A DNA stretch of 64,000 bases from Baekduia soli (GCF_007970665.1 NZ_CP042430.1:1240001-1304000); one strand, 5' to 3'; shown: positions 6,914-16,253, numbered from the stretch's first letter. Notes: generated by a model from the sequence alone, not told the origin. A program made the numbers and translations.

Positions 6914-9751
6914 TCAGGCCGCCCGGCCCTCGGGCAGCTCGGAGGCCATGAGGCCCGCGAGCTGGGTGCGCGAGCGCAGGTCGAGCTTGCGGTAGATCTG
7001 CGACAGGTGGTACTCGATGGTCTTCGGGGAGAGGAAGAGCTTGGCCGCGACCTCGCGGTTCGTCATCCCGTAGGCCACGAGCCGCGCGATCTGCAGCTCG
7101 TGGGCCGTCAGCTCCTCCAGCCCCGCCGCCGGTGCCGCCTCGCCCCCGGGCGTCGGCGCCTCGGCCGCCGCCGCCGCGGCGCCGCCGGTGGCCCGCAGCT
7201 CGACGCGCGCCCGCTCGGCCCACGGCGCCGCGCCGAGGCGCTCGAAGGCCTCCAGCGCGTCGCCGAGCTGCTCGCGGGCGTCGGCACGGCGGCGGTCGCG
7301 GCGCAGGCGCTCGCCGAAGCAGAGCTGCGTCCGGGCGCGCTCGAACGGCTGGCCGTCCTGGCCATGGTGGGCCAGCGCGGCCTCGAAGTGCTGCTCGTAG
7401 GCCTTGCCGGCGAGGATCCCGCGGCAGCGGGCCAGCGCCCCCTGCGCCCAGGTCCCGCCGCCCGGCGCGTCGGCGAAGTCCTCCAGGGCCTGGAACGCCT
7501 CGTCGGTGCGCCCCACGCGGGCCAGCGCCTCCACGCGGTTGGCGCCGTACTGGACCAGGCCACGCTGGATGTGCAGCGGCGCCGCGAGCCGGTGGACGCG
7601 GTCGTGCAGCTCGGCGGCGGCCTCGGCCTCGCCCGCGCTCAGCGCGTCGAACGCCAGCGCGTTGACGGCGTAGACCATCACGGCCGAGGCCCCGGCGGCC
7701 TCCCCGAGCTGGAGGGACTCGCGGGCGTGCGCACGCGCCTCGTCGCGGCGGCCCATCCCCGCCTCGACGTGCGCGAGGACCGACAGCGTGAAGGTCAGCA
7801 GCGGCAGCAGCCCGGTCTCCCGGGCCAGCCGCGCCGACTCGCCGGCGTCGGCCAGCGCCGCCGCCCAGCGGCCGCGGCGGAAGTGCAGCCCCGAGCGCGC
7901 GGCCAGTGGGTAGATGAGCTGGTTGATCGCGCTGGCCTCGCGGGCCGCGCCGATGAGGTGGTCGAGCACCGCCGTCGCGCGGTCCCAGCGCTCGTACCAG
8001 ACGGCGCACTGGCCGGCCATGCCCACGAGCTCGGACGGCAGCGTCAGCACGTGCTCGCTCGTCAGCAGCGGGAGCGCCGGGTCCAGGAGCGCGTCGGCCT
8101 CGTCCTCGTGGCCGAGCGCCGCGTGGGCCTCGCCGACGAGGACGCCCGCAAGCATGCCCAGCGCCGGGTCGGCGCCCTCGGGCAACAGCGCTCGCGCCCG
8201 GTCGCCGAGCGCGACCAGGGCCTCCATGTCGCCGGTCATCATGTGCGCCACGGCGGCCTCGAGCATGAGCGACGCGGCGACGCCCGGCTGGTCGCCCTCG
8301 ATCCGCTCGGCCTCGGCGACGAGCAGCGCGTTGGCGGCCAGCGGCGCGCCGCGGCGCATCTCGACCCGCCCGCGCACCCGCACGATCTCGGGCGTCAGCG
8401 CCGCGTCGGCCCCCACGAGCCCCTGGGCCTCGTCGACCAGGACGAGCGCGCGGTCGGCCTCGCCGCCCTGCACGTAGTCCGAGGCCGCCTCCAGCAGGCG
8501 CCGGGCGCGGCCCTGGGCGTCCGTGCTGAGATCGGCGGCTCGCTCGAACGCCCGGGCGCCGGCGATGACACCGCCGCGGGCGCGGGCCTCGCCGGCCGCG
8601 GCCTCCAGCGCGGCGGCGACCGCCTCGTCGGGCCCCTGGGCCGCCGCGGCCAGGTGCCAGGCCCGGCGGCCGACGGAGACCGAGACCTCCGCGAGCGTCG
8701 CGTGCACGCCGCGGCGCAGGACGGGGTCGGCGCCGTGGTAGATCGCCGAGCGCAGCAGGGGGTGGGAGAACTCCACGAGCCGGTCGACGCCGACCAGGCC
8801 GTCGCGCTGCGCGGGCTCCAGCGCGTCGGCCGGCAGGCCGCGGCGCGCGAGCGCGTCCACCAGGAGGTCGTGGCGGGCGGTGTGCATCGCGGCGACGACG
8901 AGCAGCGCCTCGCGCGTGGGCTCGGGCAGCCCGGAGAGCTGGCGGGCGAAGGCCCGCTCGATCTGCTGGCCCGCGGGCACCGGGCCGTCGAGCGGGCGCA
9001 GGCCCGCGAGCTGCTCGGCCGTCAGCGCGCGGGGGATCTCCGTCAGCGCCAGCGGGTTGCCGCGGGCGGTGGCGATGAGGTCGCCCGCGACGCGCTCGCC
9101 CAGGGTCCCCGCCACGGCGCGGCGCAGCAGCGCGCCGGCGTCGTCGTCGCCCAGGCCCGTGACCTCCATCGCGAGGACCCCGGTGAACGCCTCGAGGACC
9201 GCCTCGTCGGGGCGTGACGCGCAGAGCAGCACCACGCCCTCGGCGCCCAGGCGGCGCGCCACGAAGATCGTCGCGTCGCGCGAGGCGTCGTCGAGCCAGT
9301 GGACGTCGTCGGCGATGACGAGCTGCGGTCGCCCCTCGGCCGCCGCGGCCAGGAGCCCGAGCATCCCGGCGGGCACGGCGAAGCGGTCGAACGGCGCCGG
9401 GGGCTCGAGCGCCAGCGCCGAGCCCAGCGCGCGCGCCTGGACCTCCGGGATGCGGTCGCGCAGCGCCAGCAGCGGGGTCAGGAGCTCGAGCAGGCCCGCG
9501 AACGGGATGTCGGACTCCGACTCGAAGCCGCGCGTGCGCACGACGCCGAAGCCGAGCTCCGTCGCGCGCTCGCCCGCGTGGCGCAGCAGCGCGGACTTGC
9601 CGATGCCGGGCTCGCCGTGGAGCAGCAGCGCCGAGCTCGTCCCGGCCAGCGCACCTGCGAGGAGGTCATCGATGTGCGCGACTTCGCGCTGGCGTCCGAG
9701 AAGCACGTCTGGCTGGGGCTGATGCGGCCGGCATCGTGCCGAACGCGCCAA
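6914..9751 (-). CDS. LuxR-family regulator with AAA-type ATPase domain (LAL/MalT type)
   Basis: A large (up to 945 residues) signal-transducing ATPase regulator. The N-terminal domain has a Walker A loop (LHGEPGIGKSALLRHAG, near residue 45) and a Walker B (LVIADDVHWLDD). A long helical, TPR-like middle follows, and the last 65 residues are a LuxR helix-turn-helix (ELQIARLVAYGMTNREVAAK, then SPKTIEYHLSQIYRKL). Such proteins bind an inducer and then oligomerise on DNA. The frame opens with a TTG at 9751; a GTG at 9706 (DVLLGRQREVAHI) is an alternative start closer to the conserved domain. Target genes are not evident. It diverges from the DEAD-box helicase. Confidence 0.9.
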   Translation of the reverse strand: MARSARCRPHQPQPDVLLGRQREVAHIDDLLAGALAGTSSALLLHGEPGIGKSALLRHAGERATELGFGVVRTRGFESESDIPFAGLLELLTPLLALRDRIPEVQARALGSALALEPPAPFDRFAVPAGMLGLLAAAAEGRPQLVIADDVHWLDDASRDATIFVARRLGAEGVVLLCASRPDEAVLEAFTGVLAMEVTGLGDDDAGALLRRAVAGTLGERVAGDLIATARGNPLALTEIPRALTAEQLAGLRPLDGPVPAGQQIERAFARQLSGLPEPTREALLVVAAMHTARHDLLVDALARRGLPADALEPAQRDGLVGVDRLVEFSHPLLRSAIYHGADPVLRRGVHATLAEVSVSVGRRAWHLAAAAQGPDEAVAAALEAAAGEARARGGVIAGARAFERAADLSTDAQGRARRLLEAASDYVQGGEADRALVLVDEAQGLVGADAALTPEIVRVRGRVEMRRGAPLAANALLVAEAERIEGDQPGVAASLMLEAAVAHMMTGDMEALVALGDRARALLPEGADPALGMLAGVLVGEAHAALGHEDEADALLDPALPLLTSEHVLTLPSELVGMAGQCAVWYERWDRATAVLDHLIGAAREASAINQLIYPLAARSGLHFRRGRWAAALADAGESARLARETGLLPLLTFTLSVLAHVEAGMGRRDEARAHARESLQLGEAAGASAVMVYAVNALAFDALSAGEAEAAAELHDRVHRLAAPLHIQRGLVQYGANRVEALARVGRTDEAFQALEDFADAPGGGTWAQGALARCRGILAGKAYEQHFEAALAHHGQDGQPFERARTQLCFGERLRRDRRRADAREQLGDALEAFERLGAAPWAERARVELRATGGAAAAAAEAPTPGGEAAPAAGLEELTAHELQIARLVAYGMTNREVAAKLFLSPKTIEYHLSQIYRKLDLRSRTQLAGLMASELPEGRAA

Positions 9752-9767
9752 TCATGCCAGAGCGCAC

Positions 9768-9773
9768 TACCCT
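9768..9773 (+). promoter_or_regulatory. -10 element of the DEAD-box helicase gene
   Basis: TACCCT with 10 nt to the ATG; a short AGGGA lies between, so the leader is a few nt at most. Confidence 0.5.
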
Positions 9774-9783
9774 TCAGGGATAC

Positions 9784-11205
9784 ATGACCGCCTTCGCGGA
9801 CCTCGGCCTGAGCGAGCCGACCCTCCAAGCCCTCCAGGATGTCGGATACGAGCAGCCCAGCCCGATCCAGGAGCAGGCCATCCCGATCCTCCTCCAGGGC
9901 GAGGACATCATCGGCCAGGCCCAGACGGGCTCCGGCAAGACCGCCGCCTTCGGCCTGCCCATCGTCGAGCACGTCGACCCGTCCGTCGGCGAGGTCCAGG
10001 CGCTCGTCCTGACCCCGACGCGCGAGCTGTGCATCCAGGTCACCCAGGCGCTGCGCACCTACGGCGCGCGCAAGGGCGTCGACGTCGTCGCCGTCTTCGG
10101 CGGCGCCCCCATCCGCAGTCAGCAGGCCCAGCTGCGCGCGGGCGGCCACGTCGTCGTCGGCACCGTCGGCCGCGTGCTCGACCTCCTGTCGCGCGCCTCG
10201 CTGCACCTGTCGGACTGCCGCTTCGTCGTCCTCGACGAGGCCGACGAGATGCTCGACCTCGGCTTCCTGGAGGACGTCGAGAAGATCCTCAAGCTCTGCC
10301 CCAACGGCCGCCAGACGGCGCTGTTCAGCGCGACCATGCCGCCGCCGATCCGGGAGCTGGCCGACCAGTACCTGTACCACCCGCAGACGGTGAAGGTGAA
10401 GTCGGCCAACCTGACGGTCGACACCGTCGAGCAGTTCCGGCTCGAGGTCAAGACGGCCGACAAGGCCGACACGCTCGTCGACGTCCTCGCCCAGGAGCGC
10501 CCCGACCAGGCCATCGTGTTCACGCGCACGAAGATCCGCGCCGATCAGCTGTACCGCAAGCTGCGGGACAAGGGGATGAACGTCAAGGCCCTGCACGGCG
10601 ACATGAGCCAGGGCCAGCGCGACGGCGTCATGCTCTCGTTCAAGGGCGGCCGCGTGCCGATCCTCGTCGCCACCGACGTCGCCGCCCGCGGGCTGGACAT
10701 CTCCACGGTCACCCACGTCGTCAACTTCGACGTGCCGGCCTCGCCCGACACCTACGTGCACCGCATCGGGCGCACGGGCCGCGTCGGTCGCTCGGGCCGC
10801 GCGATCACGTTCGTCGAGCCGCGCCAGCAGAAGGAGCTCGCCGCGATCGAGACGCACGTCGGCATGCCGCTGACGCCGTGGGCGCCGGGCGCCAAGACGA
10901 CGCCCGCGAAGATCGAGGAGCCGCCCAAGCGCCACACCAAGCCGCAGCTGTCGCGCAACGGCGCCGAGACCTACCGCCGCGTGCTCGCCGCCGCCGGCCG
11001 CGCCGACGGCATCGAGGTCGCCGACGTGGTCCACGCGGTGACGAGCGCCGCCGGCCTCGACGGCGAGGCCGTCCGCGACGTCCACGTGCTCGAGCGCTTC
11101 ACGCTGTTCTCGGTCCCCGACAGCGAGGCCGACCGCATCGTGCAGGCCGTCGACGGCAGCGAGCTCGCCGGCCGGGCCCTGCGCGTCGAGCTCGCCCGGG
11201 GCTGA
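9784..11205 (+). CDS. DEAD-box ATP-dependent RNA helicase with DbpA-like RNA-binding domain
   Basis: Unwinds RNA duplexes, probably in ribosome assembly or mRNA turnover. All helicase motifs are present: the Q motif (FADLGL...PSPIQEQAIP), motif I AQTGSGKT, Ia PTREL, II DEAD, III SAT, V ARGLDI and VI HRIGRTGR. After a basic linker, the C-terminal 75 residues (ETYRRVLAAAGRADGIEVADV onward) look like the RRM-like DbpA RNA-binding domain. The ATG at 9784 is used because the Q motif follows at once, with TACCCT at 9768-9773 and AGGGA 4 nt before it; the frame is open 48 nt further upstream but has no signals there. Confidence 0.95.
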   Translation: MTAFADLGLSEPTLQALQDVGYEQPSPIQEQAIPILLQGEDIIGQAQTGSGKTAAFGLPIVEHVDPSVGEVQALVLTPTRELCIQVTQALRTYGARKGVDVVAVFGGAPIRSQQAQLRAGGHVVVGTVGRVLDLLSRASLHLSDCRFVVLDEADEMLDLGFLEDVEKILKLCPNGRQTALFSATMPPPIRELADQYLYHPQTVKVKSANLTVDTVEQFRLEVKTADKADTLVDVLAQERPDQAIVFTRTKIRADQLYRKLRDKGMNVKALHGDMSQGQRDGVMLSFKGGRVPILVATDVAARGLDISTVTHVVNFDVPASPDTYVHRIGRTGRVGRSGRAITFVEPRQQKELAAIETHVGMPLTPWAPGAKTTPAKIEEPPKRHTKPQLSRNGAETYRRVLAAAGRADGIEVADVVHAVTSAAGLDGEAVRDVHVLERFTLFSVPDSEADRIVQAVDGSELAGRALRVELARG

Positions 11206-11293
11206 TCGCGGCGCGTCGCACCGGATCCCAGACCCCCCGCCCGACATCGGCCGGGCAGGTCCGCAACCTCGGTGCGGCGAATGTCGTTCGGGG

Positions 11294-11299
11294 TAAGGT
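11294..11299 (+). promoter_or_regulatory. -10 element of the zinc-ribbon membrane protein gene
   Basis: TAAGGT with 12 nt to the ATG at 11312. Confidence 0.45.
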
Positions 11300-11311
11300 G
11301 GACACGAGTCG

Positions 11312-12391
11312 ATGACACTCCTGCTGCGAGATCCGGACGCCCGCCAGGGCGAGCAGGCTCCCGAGGCGCCGCCGACCGAGACGGCACCCGAGGTCCGTTC
11401 CTGCCCGTCCTGCCACACGCCCCTGGCCGAGGGGCAGGACTGGTGCCTGGCCTGCGGGCAGGCCCAGCCCGGGCGCCTGGCCGCCCTGCCGGGCAGGCGC
11501 GCCGCGGCGACGGTCCTCACGCTGACCGCGCTGCTCGTCGGCGGCGCCGTCGCCGCGTCCTACGCGGCGCTGCAGAGCGACGACCCGGCGCCGGCGCCGA
11601 CGCCCGTCCAGCTCGCGCAGGTGCCCTCGACGGCAACGCCGCCCGCCGCCGCCCCGGTCGCGCCCGCCGCCCCGCCGTCGAGCACCGCCACGCCGCCCGC
11701 CCCGGCCCCCGGGTCCTCGACCTCGGCGCTGCCCCCGGCGACCCCCGAGTCCACGCCGCCCGCCCCGTCGGCGCCCGTGACGCCCGCTGGAACGGGCTCG
11801 ACGGGCACCGGCTCGACCGGCTCGCCGACGGGCTCGTCGGGCACGGGCACCGGCTCCACCGGGACGACGACCGGCTCGTCGGGCACCAAGGCCGACACGC
11901 GCACGTCCACGACGCCCGAGCCCCCGGCGCCGGTGGCCATCAAGCTCGCCGACGGCGCCGCCGCCCCGTACGACCCCTACACGCGCAACATCGCGGTCGG
12001 CGGGGACATCGCCAAGGTCATCGACGGCGATCCCAACACCTCCTTCCCGATCACGGTCGCCGACGGCGCGACGACGATCGGCTCCGGCATCGTCGTCGAC
12101 CTGGCCAAGCTGCGCGGCATCCGCGAGCTCGACCTCACGACGAAGACGCCGGGCTTCAAGCTCGAGCTCTACGCGACCGACAGCGAGGAGCTGCCGCCCG
12201 ACGTGCTCGACACGCGGTGGGCGCACCTCAAGGACGTCACCGACGTCGGCGCCGCCGACGGCGCGGCGGGCAGGCAGTCGATCGACCTGGGCTCGGGCAG
12301 CACGAAGTACCGCCGCGTCCTGCTGTGGTTCACCGCGCCTCCCGCCGATGGGCTCACCGTGCGCATCTCCGAGCTCAAGCTGCTCGGCTGA
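11312..12391 (+). CDS. membrane-anchored protein: zinc ribbon, TM helix, Pro/Thr/Ser linker, discoidin-like domain
   Basis: A 359-residue protein of four parts. A cytoplasmic zinc ribbon (CPSCHTPL and CLACGQ, residues 31-50) comes first, then one transmembrane helix (about 65-88). A 120-residue Pro/Thr/Ser/Gly-rich linker follows, containing [10 protein letters not shown]-type repeats, probably spanning the wall. The C-terminal globular domain (about 210-359) begins [20 protein letters not shown], continues as [10 protein letters not shown] and ends in [10 protein letters not shown], a layout like discoidin/F5-8C or NPCBM carbohydrate-binding domains. I infer a surface sensor or adhesin; the ligand is unknown. 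Confidence 0.75.
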   Translation: MTLLLRDPDARQGEQAPEAPPTETAPEVRSCPSCHTPLAEGQDWCLACGQAQPGRLAALPGRRAAATVLTLTALLVGGAVAASYAALQSDDPAPAPTPVQLAQVPSTATPPAAAPVAPAAPPSSTATPPAPAPGSSTSALPPATPESTPPAPSAPVTPAGTGSTGTGSTGSPTGSSGTGTGSTGTTTGSSGTKADTRTSTTPEPPAPVAIKLADGAAAPYDPYTRNIAVGGDIAKVIDGDPNTSFPITVADGATTIGSGIVVDLAKLRGIRELDLTTKTPGFKLELYATDSEELPPDVLDTRWAHLKDVTDVGAADGAAGRQSIDLGSGSTKYRRVLLWFTAPPADGLTVRISELKLLG

Positions 12392-12462
12392 CGACGCAGC
12401 CGCTAGCGTCCCGCGGACCCGATCCGCCACTCCCGTTCCCCCTTGACCCTACGGAGGTCGAC

Positions 12463-12921
12463 ATGTCCCAGGCTGTGATGACCACGAGCGAGGGCCCGAT
12501 CACGATCGAGCTCTTCGACGCCGACGCCCCCAAGACCGTCGAGAACTTCAAGAAGCTCGCCGGCGACGGCTTCTACGACGGGCTCATCTTCCACCGCGTG
12601 ATCCGCGACTTCATGATCCAGGGCGGGTGCCCGCAGGGCACCGGCACCGGCGGCCCCGGCTACACGTTCGAGGACGAGTTCAACGATCACAAGGTCGTCC
12701 GCGGCGCGCTGGCGATGGCCAACGCCGGGCCGAACACCAACGGCTCGCAGTTCTTCCTGGTCACGACGCCCGAGGCCTCGTGGCTGGACGGCAAGCACAC
12801 GGTCTTCGGACAGGTCACCGACGGCATGGAGGTCGTCGACGCCATCGAGGCCAAGCCGACCGACGGGCGCGACCGTCCCACCGACGACGTCCGCATCGAG
12901 TCGCTGACGATCAGCGACTAG
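12463..12921 (+). CDS. ppiB: peptidyl-prolyl cis-trans isomerase (cyclophilin)
   Basis: A 152-residue single-domain cyclophilin that catalyses proline isomerisation during protein folding, probably cytoplasmic since no signal peptide is seen. Family motifs are complete: [40 protein letters not shown], the active-site segment [17 protein letters not shown] and the Trp-containing [10 protein letters not shown]. The ATG at 12463 follows a clear GGAGG (12453-12457) with 5-nt spacing; the frame is open far upstream but without homology. Confidence 0.95.
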   Translation: MSQAVMTTSEGPITIELFDADAPKTVENFKKLAGDGFYDGLIFHRVIRDFMIQGGCPQGTGTGGPGYTFEDEFNDHKVVRGALAMANAGPNTNGSQFFLVTTPEASWLDGKHTVFGQVTDGMEVVDAIEAKPTDGRDRPTDDVRIESLTISD

Positions 12922-12946
12922 CCCGGCGGGGCGGGTGCGCGGGGAG

Positions 12947-12952
12947 TATGGT
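12947..12952 (+). promoter_or_regulatory. -10 element of nagA
   Basis: TATGGT, 12 nt before the ATG at 12965. Its last base is the first base of the dre-like operator, so bound repressor would cover the promoter. Confidence 0.5.
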
Positions 12953-12963
12953 GGTCTAGACCA
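12952..12963. promoter_or_regulatory. dre-like operator of nagA
   Basis: A perfect 12-bp palindrome, TGGTCTAGACCA, identical to the core of the DasR responsive element of Streptomyces. It lies over the transcription start and 1 nt before the nagA start codon. The DasR-like regulator is encoded 2.2 kb away at 15165-15935. Confidence 0.85.
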
Positions 12964-12964
12964 G

Positions 12965-14104
12965 ATGACCGTCTCCTCGCCCCGCGCCGGCCGCCGGCTC
13001 GGCGTTCGCGCCGCGCTCGTCGACGGCGTCCTGGTGCCCGGCGACGTCCTCGTGCAGGACGGCGCGATCGCCGCGGTCGGGGCGGGCCGCGCCGGCGGCC
13101 GCGGCGTCGCGGCGCCCGGGTTCCTGGACCTGCACATCAACGGTTTCGCGGGCGTCGACTTCCTGGCGGCCGACGCCGCCGGCTACCGCACCGCGGGTGC
13201 CGCGCTGGCCTCCCACGGCGTCACGGGCTACCTGCCCACGTTCATCACCTCGCCGCCGGGCGACTACGAGCCCGCGCTGCGCCGGGCGCTCGACGCCACC
13301 GCTCGCGGCGCCGCCGACGGCGCGCGCGTCCTGGGCGTGCACCTCGAGGGCCCGTGGCTCTCGCCGCGCTGGCCGGGCGCGCACGATCCCGAGCACCTGC
13401 GCGCCCCCGACGTCGCGGGCGCCCTGGCCCTGTGCGACCTCGGGCCGGTGCGGATGGTGACGCTGGCCCCCGAGCTCGACGGCGCGCTCGAGCTCGTCGA
13501 GGCGCTCGTCGCGCGCGGCGTCGTGGTCTCCTGCGGCCACAGCGATGCCGACGCGGCCGCCGCCGACGCGGCGTTCGACGCCGGCGCCCGCGCCGTCACC
13601 CATCTCTACAACGCCCACCGCCGCTGGAGCCCGCGCGATCCCGGCCTGGCCGGCGCCGCGCTCGTGCGTCCCGGCGTCGTCGTGCAGGCCATCGTCGACC
13701 ACGTGCACCTCGCCCCCCAGACCGCCTACGCCGCGTTCCTGGCCTCGCGGGGGCGCTTCGCCCTGGTCACCGACGCCATCGAGGCCGCCGGGCAGGCCGC
13801 CGGCACCTACCGGCTCGGCCGCCGGGAGGTCGAGGTCCACGACGGGCGCGCCGAGCTGCCCGGAGGCCTGCTGGCGGGCAGCGTGCTGTCGATGGACGCC
13901 GCCGTGCGCAACCTCGTCGGCTGCGGCGCCTCGGTGGCCGACGCGCTGCACGCCGCCACCGCGGTCCCGGCGCGCCTGCTCGGCCGCCCCGAGCTCGGCA
14001 CGCTGGCGCCGGGCAGCCCGGCCGACCTCGTCGTGCTCGACGACGACCTGCGCGTCGCCCGCACGCTCGTCGCCGGCGACGAGTGCTTCGCCGCCGCGGC
14101 CTGA
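12965..14104 (+). CDS. nagA: N-acetylglucosamine-6-phosphate deacetylase
   Basis: Hydrolyses GlcNAc-6-P to glucosamine-6-P plus acetate, in use of chitin or cell-wall amino sugars. The 379-residue amidohydrolase shows the family metal/active-site segments in order: PGFLDLHINGFAGVDF, HLEGPWLSP, CGHSDADA, THLYNAH and the catalytic Asp in VTDAIEAAG. A SPADLVVLD ending is typical. The ATG at 12965 is chosen over upstream codons because the dre-like operator and -10 element lie directly before it. It converges with the SIS-domain deaminase gene, 26 bp apart. Confidence 0.93.
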   Translation: MTVSSPRAGRRLGVRAALVDGVLVPGDVLVQDGAIAAVGAGRAGGRGVAAPGFLDLHINGFAGVDFLAADAAGYRTAGAALASHGVTGYLPTFITSPPGDYEPALRRALDATARGAADGARVLGVHLEGPWLSPRWPGAHDPEHLRAPDVAGALALCDLGPVRMVTLAPELDGALELVEALVARGVVVSCGHSDADAAAADAAFDAGARAVTHLYNAHRRWSPRDPGLAGAALVRPGVVVQAIVDHVHLAPQTAYAAFLASRGRFALVTDAIEAAGQAAGTYRLGRREVEVHDGRAELPGGLLAGSVLSMDAAVRNLVGCGASVADALHAATAVPARLLGRPELGTLAPGSPADLVVLDDDLRVARTLVAGDECFAAAA

Positions 14105-14130
14105 GCCCGCCGCGCAGCGCCGCGCCCGCG

Positions 14131-15168
14131 TCAGCGCGTGATCGTGACCTTCGAGAGCCCGAACGGCGCGTCGGGGTCGATGCCCCGGTCCAGCGCCAGC
14201 GCGTGGGCCAGCTGCTGGGCGCGCACGATCACCCCGACGGAGGCCAGGCCCTCGGGCACGCTCGCGGGCAGCGGCAGGTCGGCGCCGGCGTGCGCCGCGC
14301 AGGTCAGCACGCGGCCGCCGCGGCGCCGCACCTCCGCGGCGAGGTCGTCGAGGTCGCCCGCGGCCGGGCCGCCCGAGCTCAGCGTGAGGACGGGCAGGCC
14401 GTCGCGCACGACGGCGATCGGGCCGTGCAGGAAGTCGGCGGCCGAGGCGCCCTCGGCGAGGATCGCCGTGGTCTCCTTGAGCTTGAGCGCGGTCTCCAGC
14501 GCGGCGCCGAGCAGGATGCCGCGGGCGGCGACGACCAGGCCGGGCGCATCGCCGATCGCCGCCGCGGTGCGCCGTGCCGGCTCGGGGTCGGCGAGCAGGT
14601 CGGCGACGGCGCCGGGGAGCCCGTCCCAGTCGCCGGCCGTCCACGGCAGACGCGCGGGGTCGTGGGCGGCGGCCTCGCCGAGCACGGCGAACGCCGCGAC
14701 CTGCGCGGTCACCGTCTTGGTCGCCGGCACCGCGAGCTCATCGCCGGCGGCGGTGTCGATCGTCGCCTGCGCCACATCGGCGAGCGGGCTGTCGGCCGCG
14801 TTGGTGATGGCGATGGTCCGCGCCCCCGAGGCGCCGAGCTGCTCCAGGACGGTGACGATCTCGGGCGTGCGCCCCGACTGGCTGACCCCGACGGCCAGCC
14901 AGCCCTCGAGGTCGCCGTGCAGGTGGTAGCGCGTGACGAGGCTCGGCGCGGCGAGGGCCACCGGGCGGCCCGTGGCGAGCTCGAGGACGTAGCGGCCGTA
15001 GACCGCCGCGTTGTCCGACGAGCCGCGGGCGACGAGCACGACGCCCGCCGGCGCCGGCGGCAGGACGGCGCGGACCCGCGCGGTCAGCTCGCCGCGCCGC
15101 GCCGCCAGCGCCTCCAGGACGCGCGGCTGCTCGGCCATCTCGGACGCCATCGTGCGGCCGCCGGTCAC
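14131..15168 (-). CDS. SIS-domain glucosamine-6-phosphate deaminase/isomerase-like protein (NagB-II type)
   Basis: A 345-residue protein with two sugar isomerase (SIS) domains, like the isomerase half of GlmS but with no glutaminase domain. The first domain has VLVARGSSDNAAVYGRY and VSQSGRTPEIV, the second VVAARGILLGAALETALKLKE and a HGPIAV loop. Next to nagA, the natural role is conversion of glucosamine-6-P to fructose-6-P and ammonia, completing GlcNAc catabolism. An AgaS-like role on another amino sugar is possible. The GTG start at 15168 overlaps the stop of the regulator gene as GTGA. Confidence 0.85.
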   Translation of the reverse strand: MTGGRTMASEMAEQPRVLEALAARRGELTARVRAVLPPAPAGVVLVARGSSDNAAVYGRYVLELATGRPVALAAPSLVTRYHLHGDLEGWLAVGVSQSGRTPEIVTVLEQLGASGARTIAITNAADSPLADVAQATIDTAAGDELAVPATKTVTAQVAAFAVLGEAAAHDPARLPWTAGDWDGLPGAVADLLADPEPARRTAAAIGDAPGLVVAARGILLGAALETALKLKETTAILAEGASAADFLHGPIAVVRDGLPVLTLSSGGPAAGDLDDLAAEVRRRGGRVLTCAAHAGADLPLPASVPEGLASVGVIVRAQQLAHALALDRGIDPDAPFGLSKVTITR

Positions 15169-15935
15169 GGGCGGCCCCCGGCGGCCCGGCCCCGCGCCGC
15201 GCGCACCTGGCGCAGCCGGATCTCGTAGCGGTCGCCGCGGAACAGCGACCACGCGTAGGCCACGGGCGCGTCGTCGGGGTCGAGGACCAGGCTGTGGAAC
15301 CGCAGCCCGGCGCGGCCGGAGCCGACGCGCAGCAGGTCGGCGTCCTCGCCGACGATCTCCACGGCGACCACGCGCTGGTCGGCGTAGGCCAGGCGGGCGC
15401 CGAAGCGGGTCTCCAGCACCTCGAACAGCGAGCGTTCCTCGAGGTCGCCCGCCTCCAGGCCGGCGAAGCGCTCAGCCTCCAGGAACGCCTCCTCGACGGC
15501 CATGGGCTCGCCGTCGGCCGTGCGCACGCGACGCGCGCGCAGCACGGGCGTGCGCGGGGCGAGCCCGAGCCGGGCGGCGACGAGGTCGTCGGCAGGCAGC
15601 ACGTCGTGGGCCAGGACCCGCGAGCCCGCGACGAGGCCGCGGGCGCGCATGTCCTCCGTGAACGAGCTGAGCGTCGCGGCCTGGGCGGCGCGGGCCTCGG
15701 CGACGAACGTGCCGCGACCCTGCACCCGCTCGACCAGGCCCTCGGTGGCCAGCCGCCCCAGCTCGGCCCGGACGGTCATCCGGGCCACGTCGTAGCGCTC
15801 GGCGAGCTCCCGCTCGGAGGGGACCGGATCGCCGGGCTGCAGCGACCCGATCAGATCCTCCAGGATCGCGCGCAGCTGCTCGCCCTTCGGGCTGGCGCGC
15901 GAGAGCCGGCGCGGGAGCCCGGCGTGCGCGGTCAT
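15165..15935 (-). CDS. GntR/HutC-family repressor, DasR/NagR-like
   Basis: A 256-residue regulator. A GntR winged helix-turn-helix (residues 10-80, including GDPVPSERELAERYDVARMT and QGRGTFVAE) is followed by a UTRA effector domain (RARGLVAGSRVLAHD to the end). Size and neighbours match DasR/NagR, which release DNA on binding glucosamine-6-P or GlcNAc-6-P. Two dre-like operators lie nearby: one on nagA and one on the promoter of its own operon, implying autorepression. The ATG at 15935 overlaps the stop of the sugar-binding-protein remnant as ATGA. Confidence 0.9.
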   Translation of the reverse strand: MTAHAGLPRRLSRASPKGEQLRAILEDLIGSLQPGDPVPSERELAERYDVARMTVRAELGRLATEGLVERVQGRGTFVAEARAAQAATLSSFTEDMRARGLVAGSRVLAHDVLPADDLVAARLGLAPRTPVLRARRVRTADGEPMAVEEAFLEAERFAGLEAGDLEERSLFEVLETRFGARLAYADQRVVAVEIVGEDADLLRVGSGRAGLRFHSLVLDPDDAPVAYAWSLFRGDRYEIRLRQVRAARGRAAGGRP

Positions 15936-16236
15936 CCGATGACGGTGTCCACGAGCACGGACGGCACCTTGACGTCGACGGCGTCGAGCACGGGGACCTT
16001 GGCGCCGAGGGTGATCGCGGCCTCGGCCTGCTGCTGCCGGGCCGCGTCCTGGTCGGCGCTCTCGGCGATGACCTGGCACGACGGGCAGAGCGCCCTGACC
16101 TTGGCCTCGAGGAACGGCCTGTCCCGGGACTCGTAGCGTGCCGTGTTCTCCGACGAGCTGCCCCGCGCGGCGGCTGCGATCGGGCGCCGGGCACCGAGCA
16201 GCGCGACGGCGGCGCGGGGCCTGAACGTGGGGGCAT
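15932..16236 (-). pseudogene. remnant of an ABC sugar-binding protein (XylF/RbsB type)
   Basis: About 80 residues are readable: SSENTARYESRDRPFLEAKV, then LCPSCQVIAESADQDAARQQ, then AEAAITLGAKVPVLDAVDVK. This is the start of a periplasmic sugar-binding protein, normally 320-370 residues, but it stops at once after VPSVLVDTVIG. The ATG at 16236, which has a TACGGT element 6 nt upstream, is out of frame with the conserved part, and the signal-peptide region is degraded. So both ends are broken. Its promoter, dre-like operator and coupling to the regulator gene persist, so it now serves mainly as the leader of that operon. The frame is also open from a GTG at 16285, which I think is chance. Confidence 0.75.
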
Positions 16237-16242
16237 GGGGGC

Positions 16243-16248
16243 ACCGTA
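16243..16248 (-). promoter_or_regulatory. -10 element of the remnant/dasR-like/SIS operon
   Basis: TACGGT with 6 nt to the former ATG at 16236. Confidence 0.55.
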
Positions 16249-16253
16249 GCACC

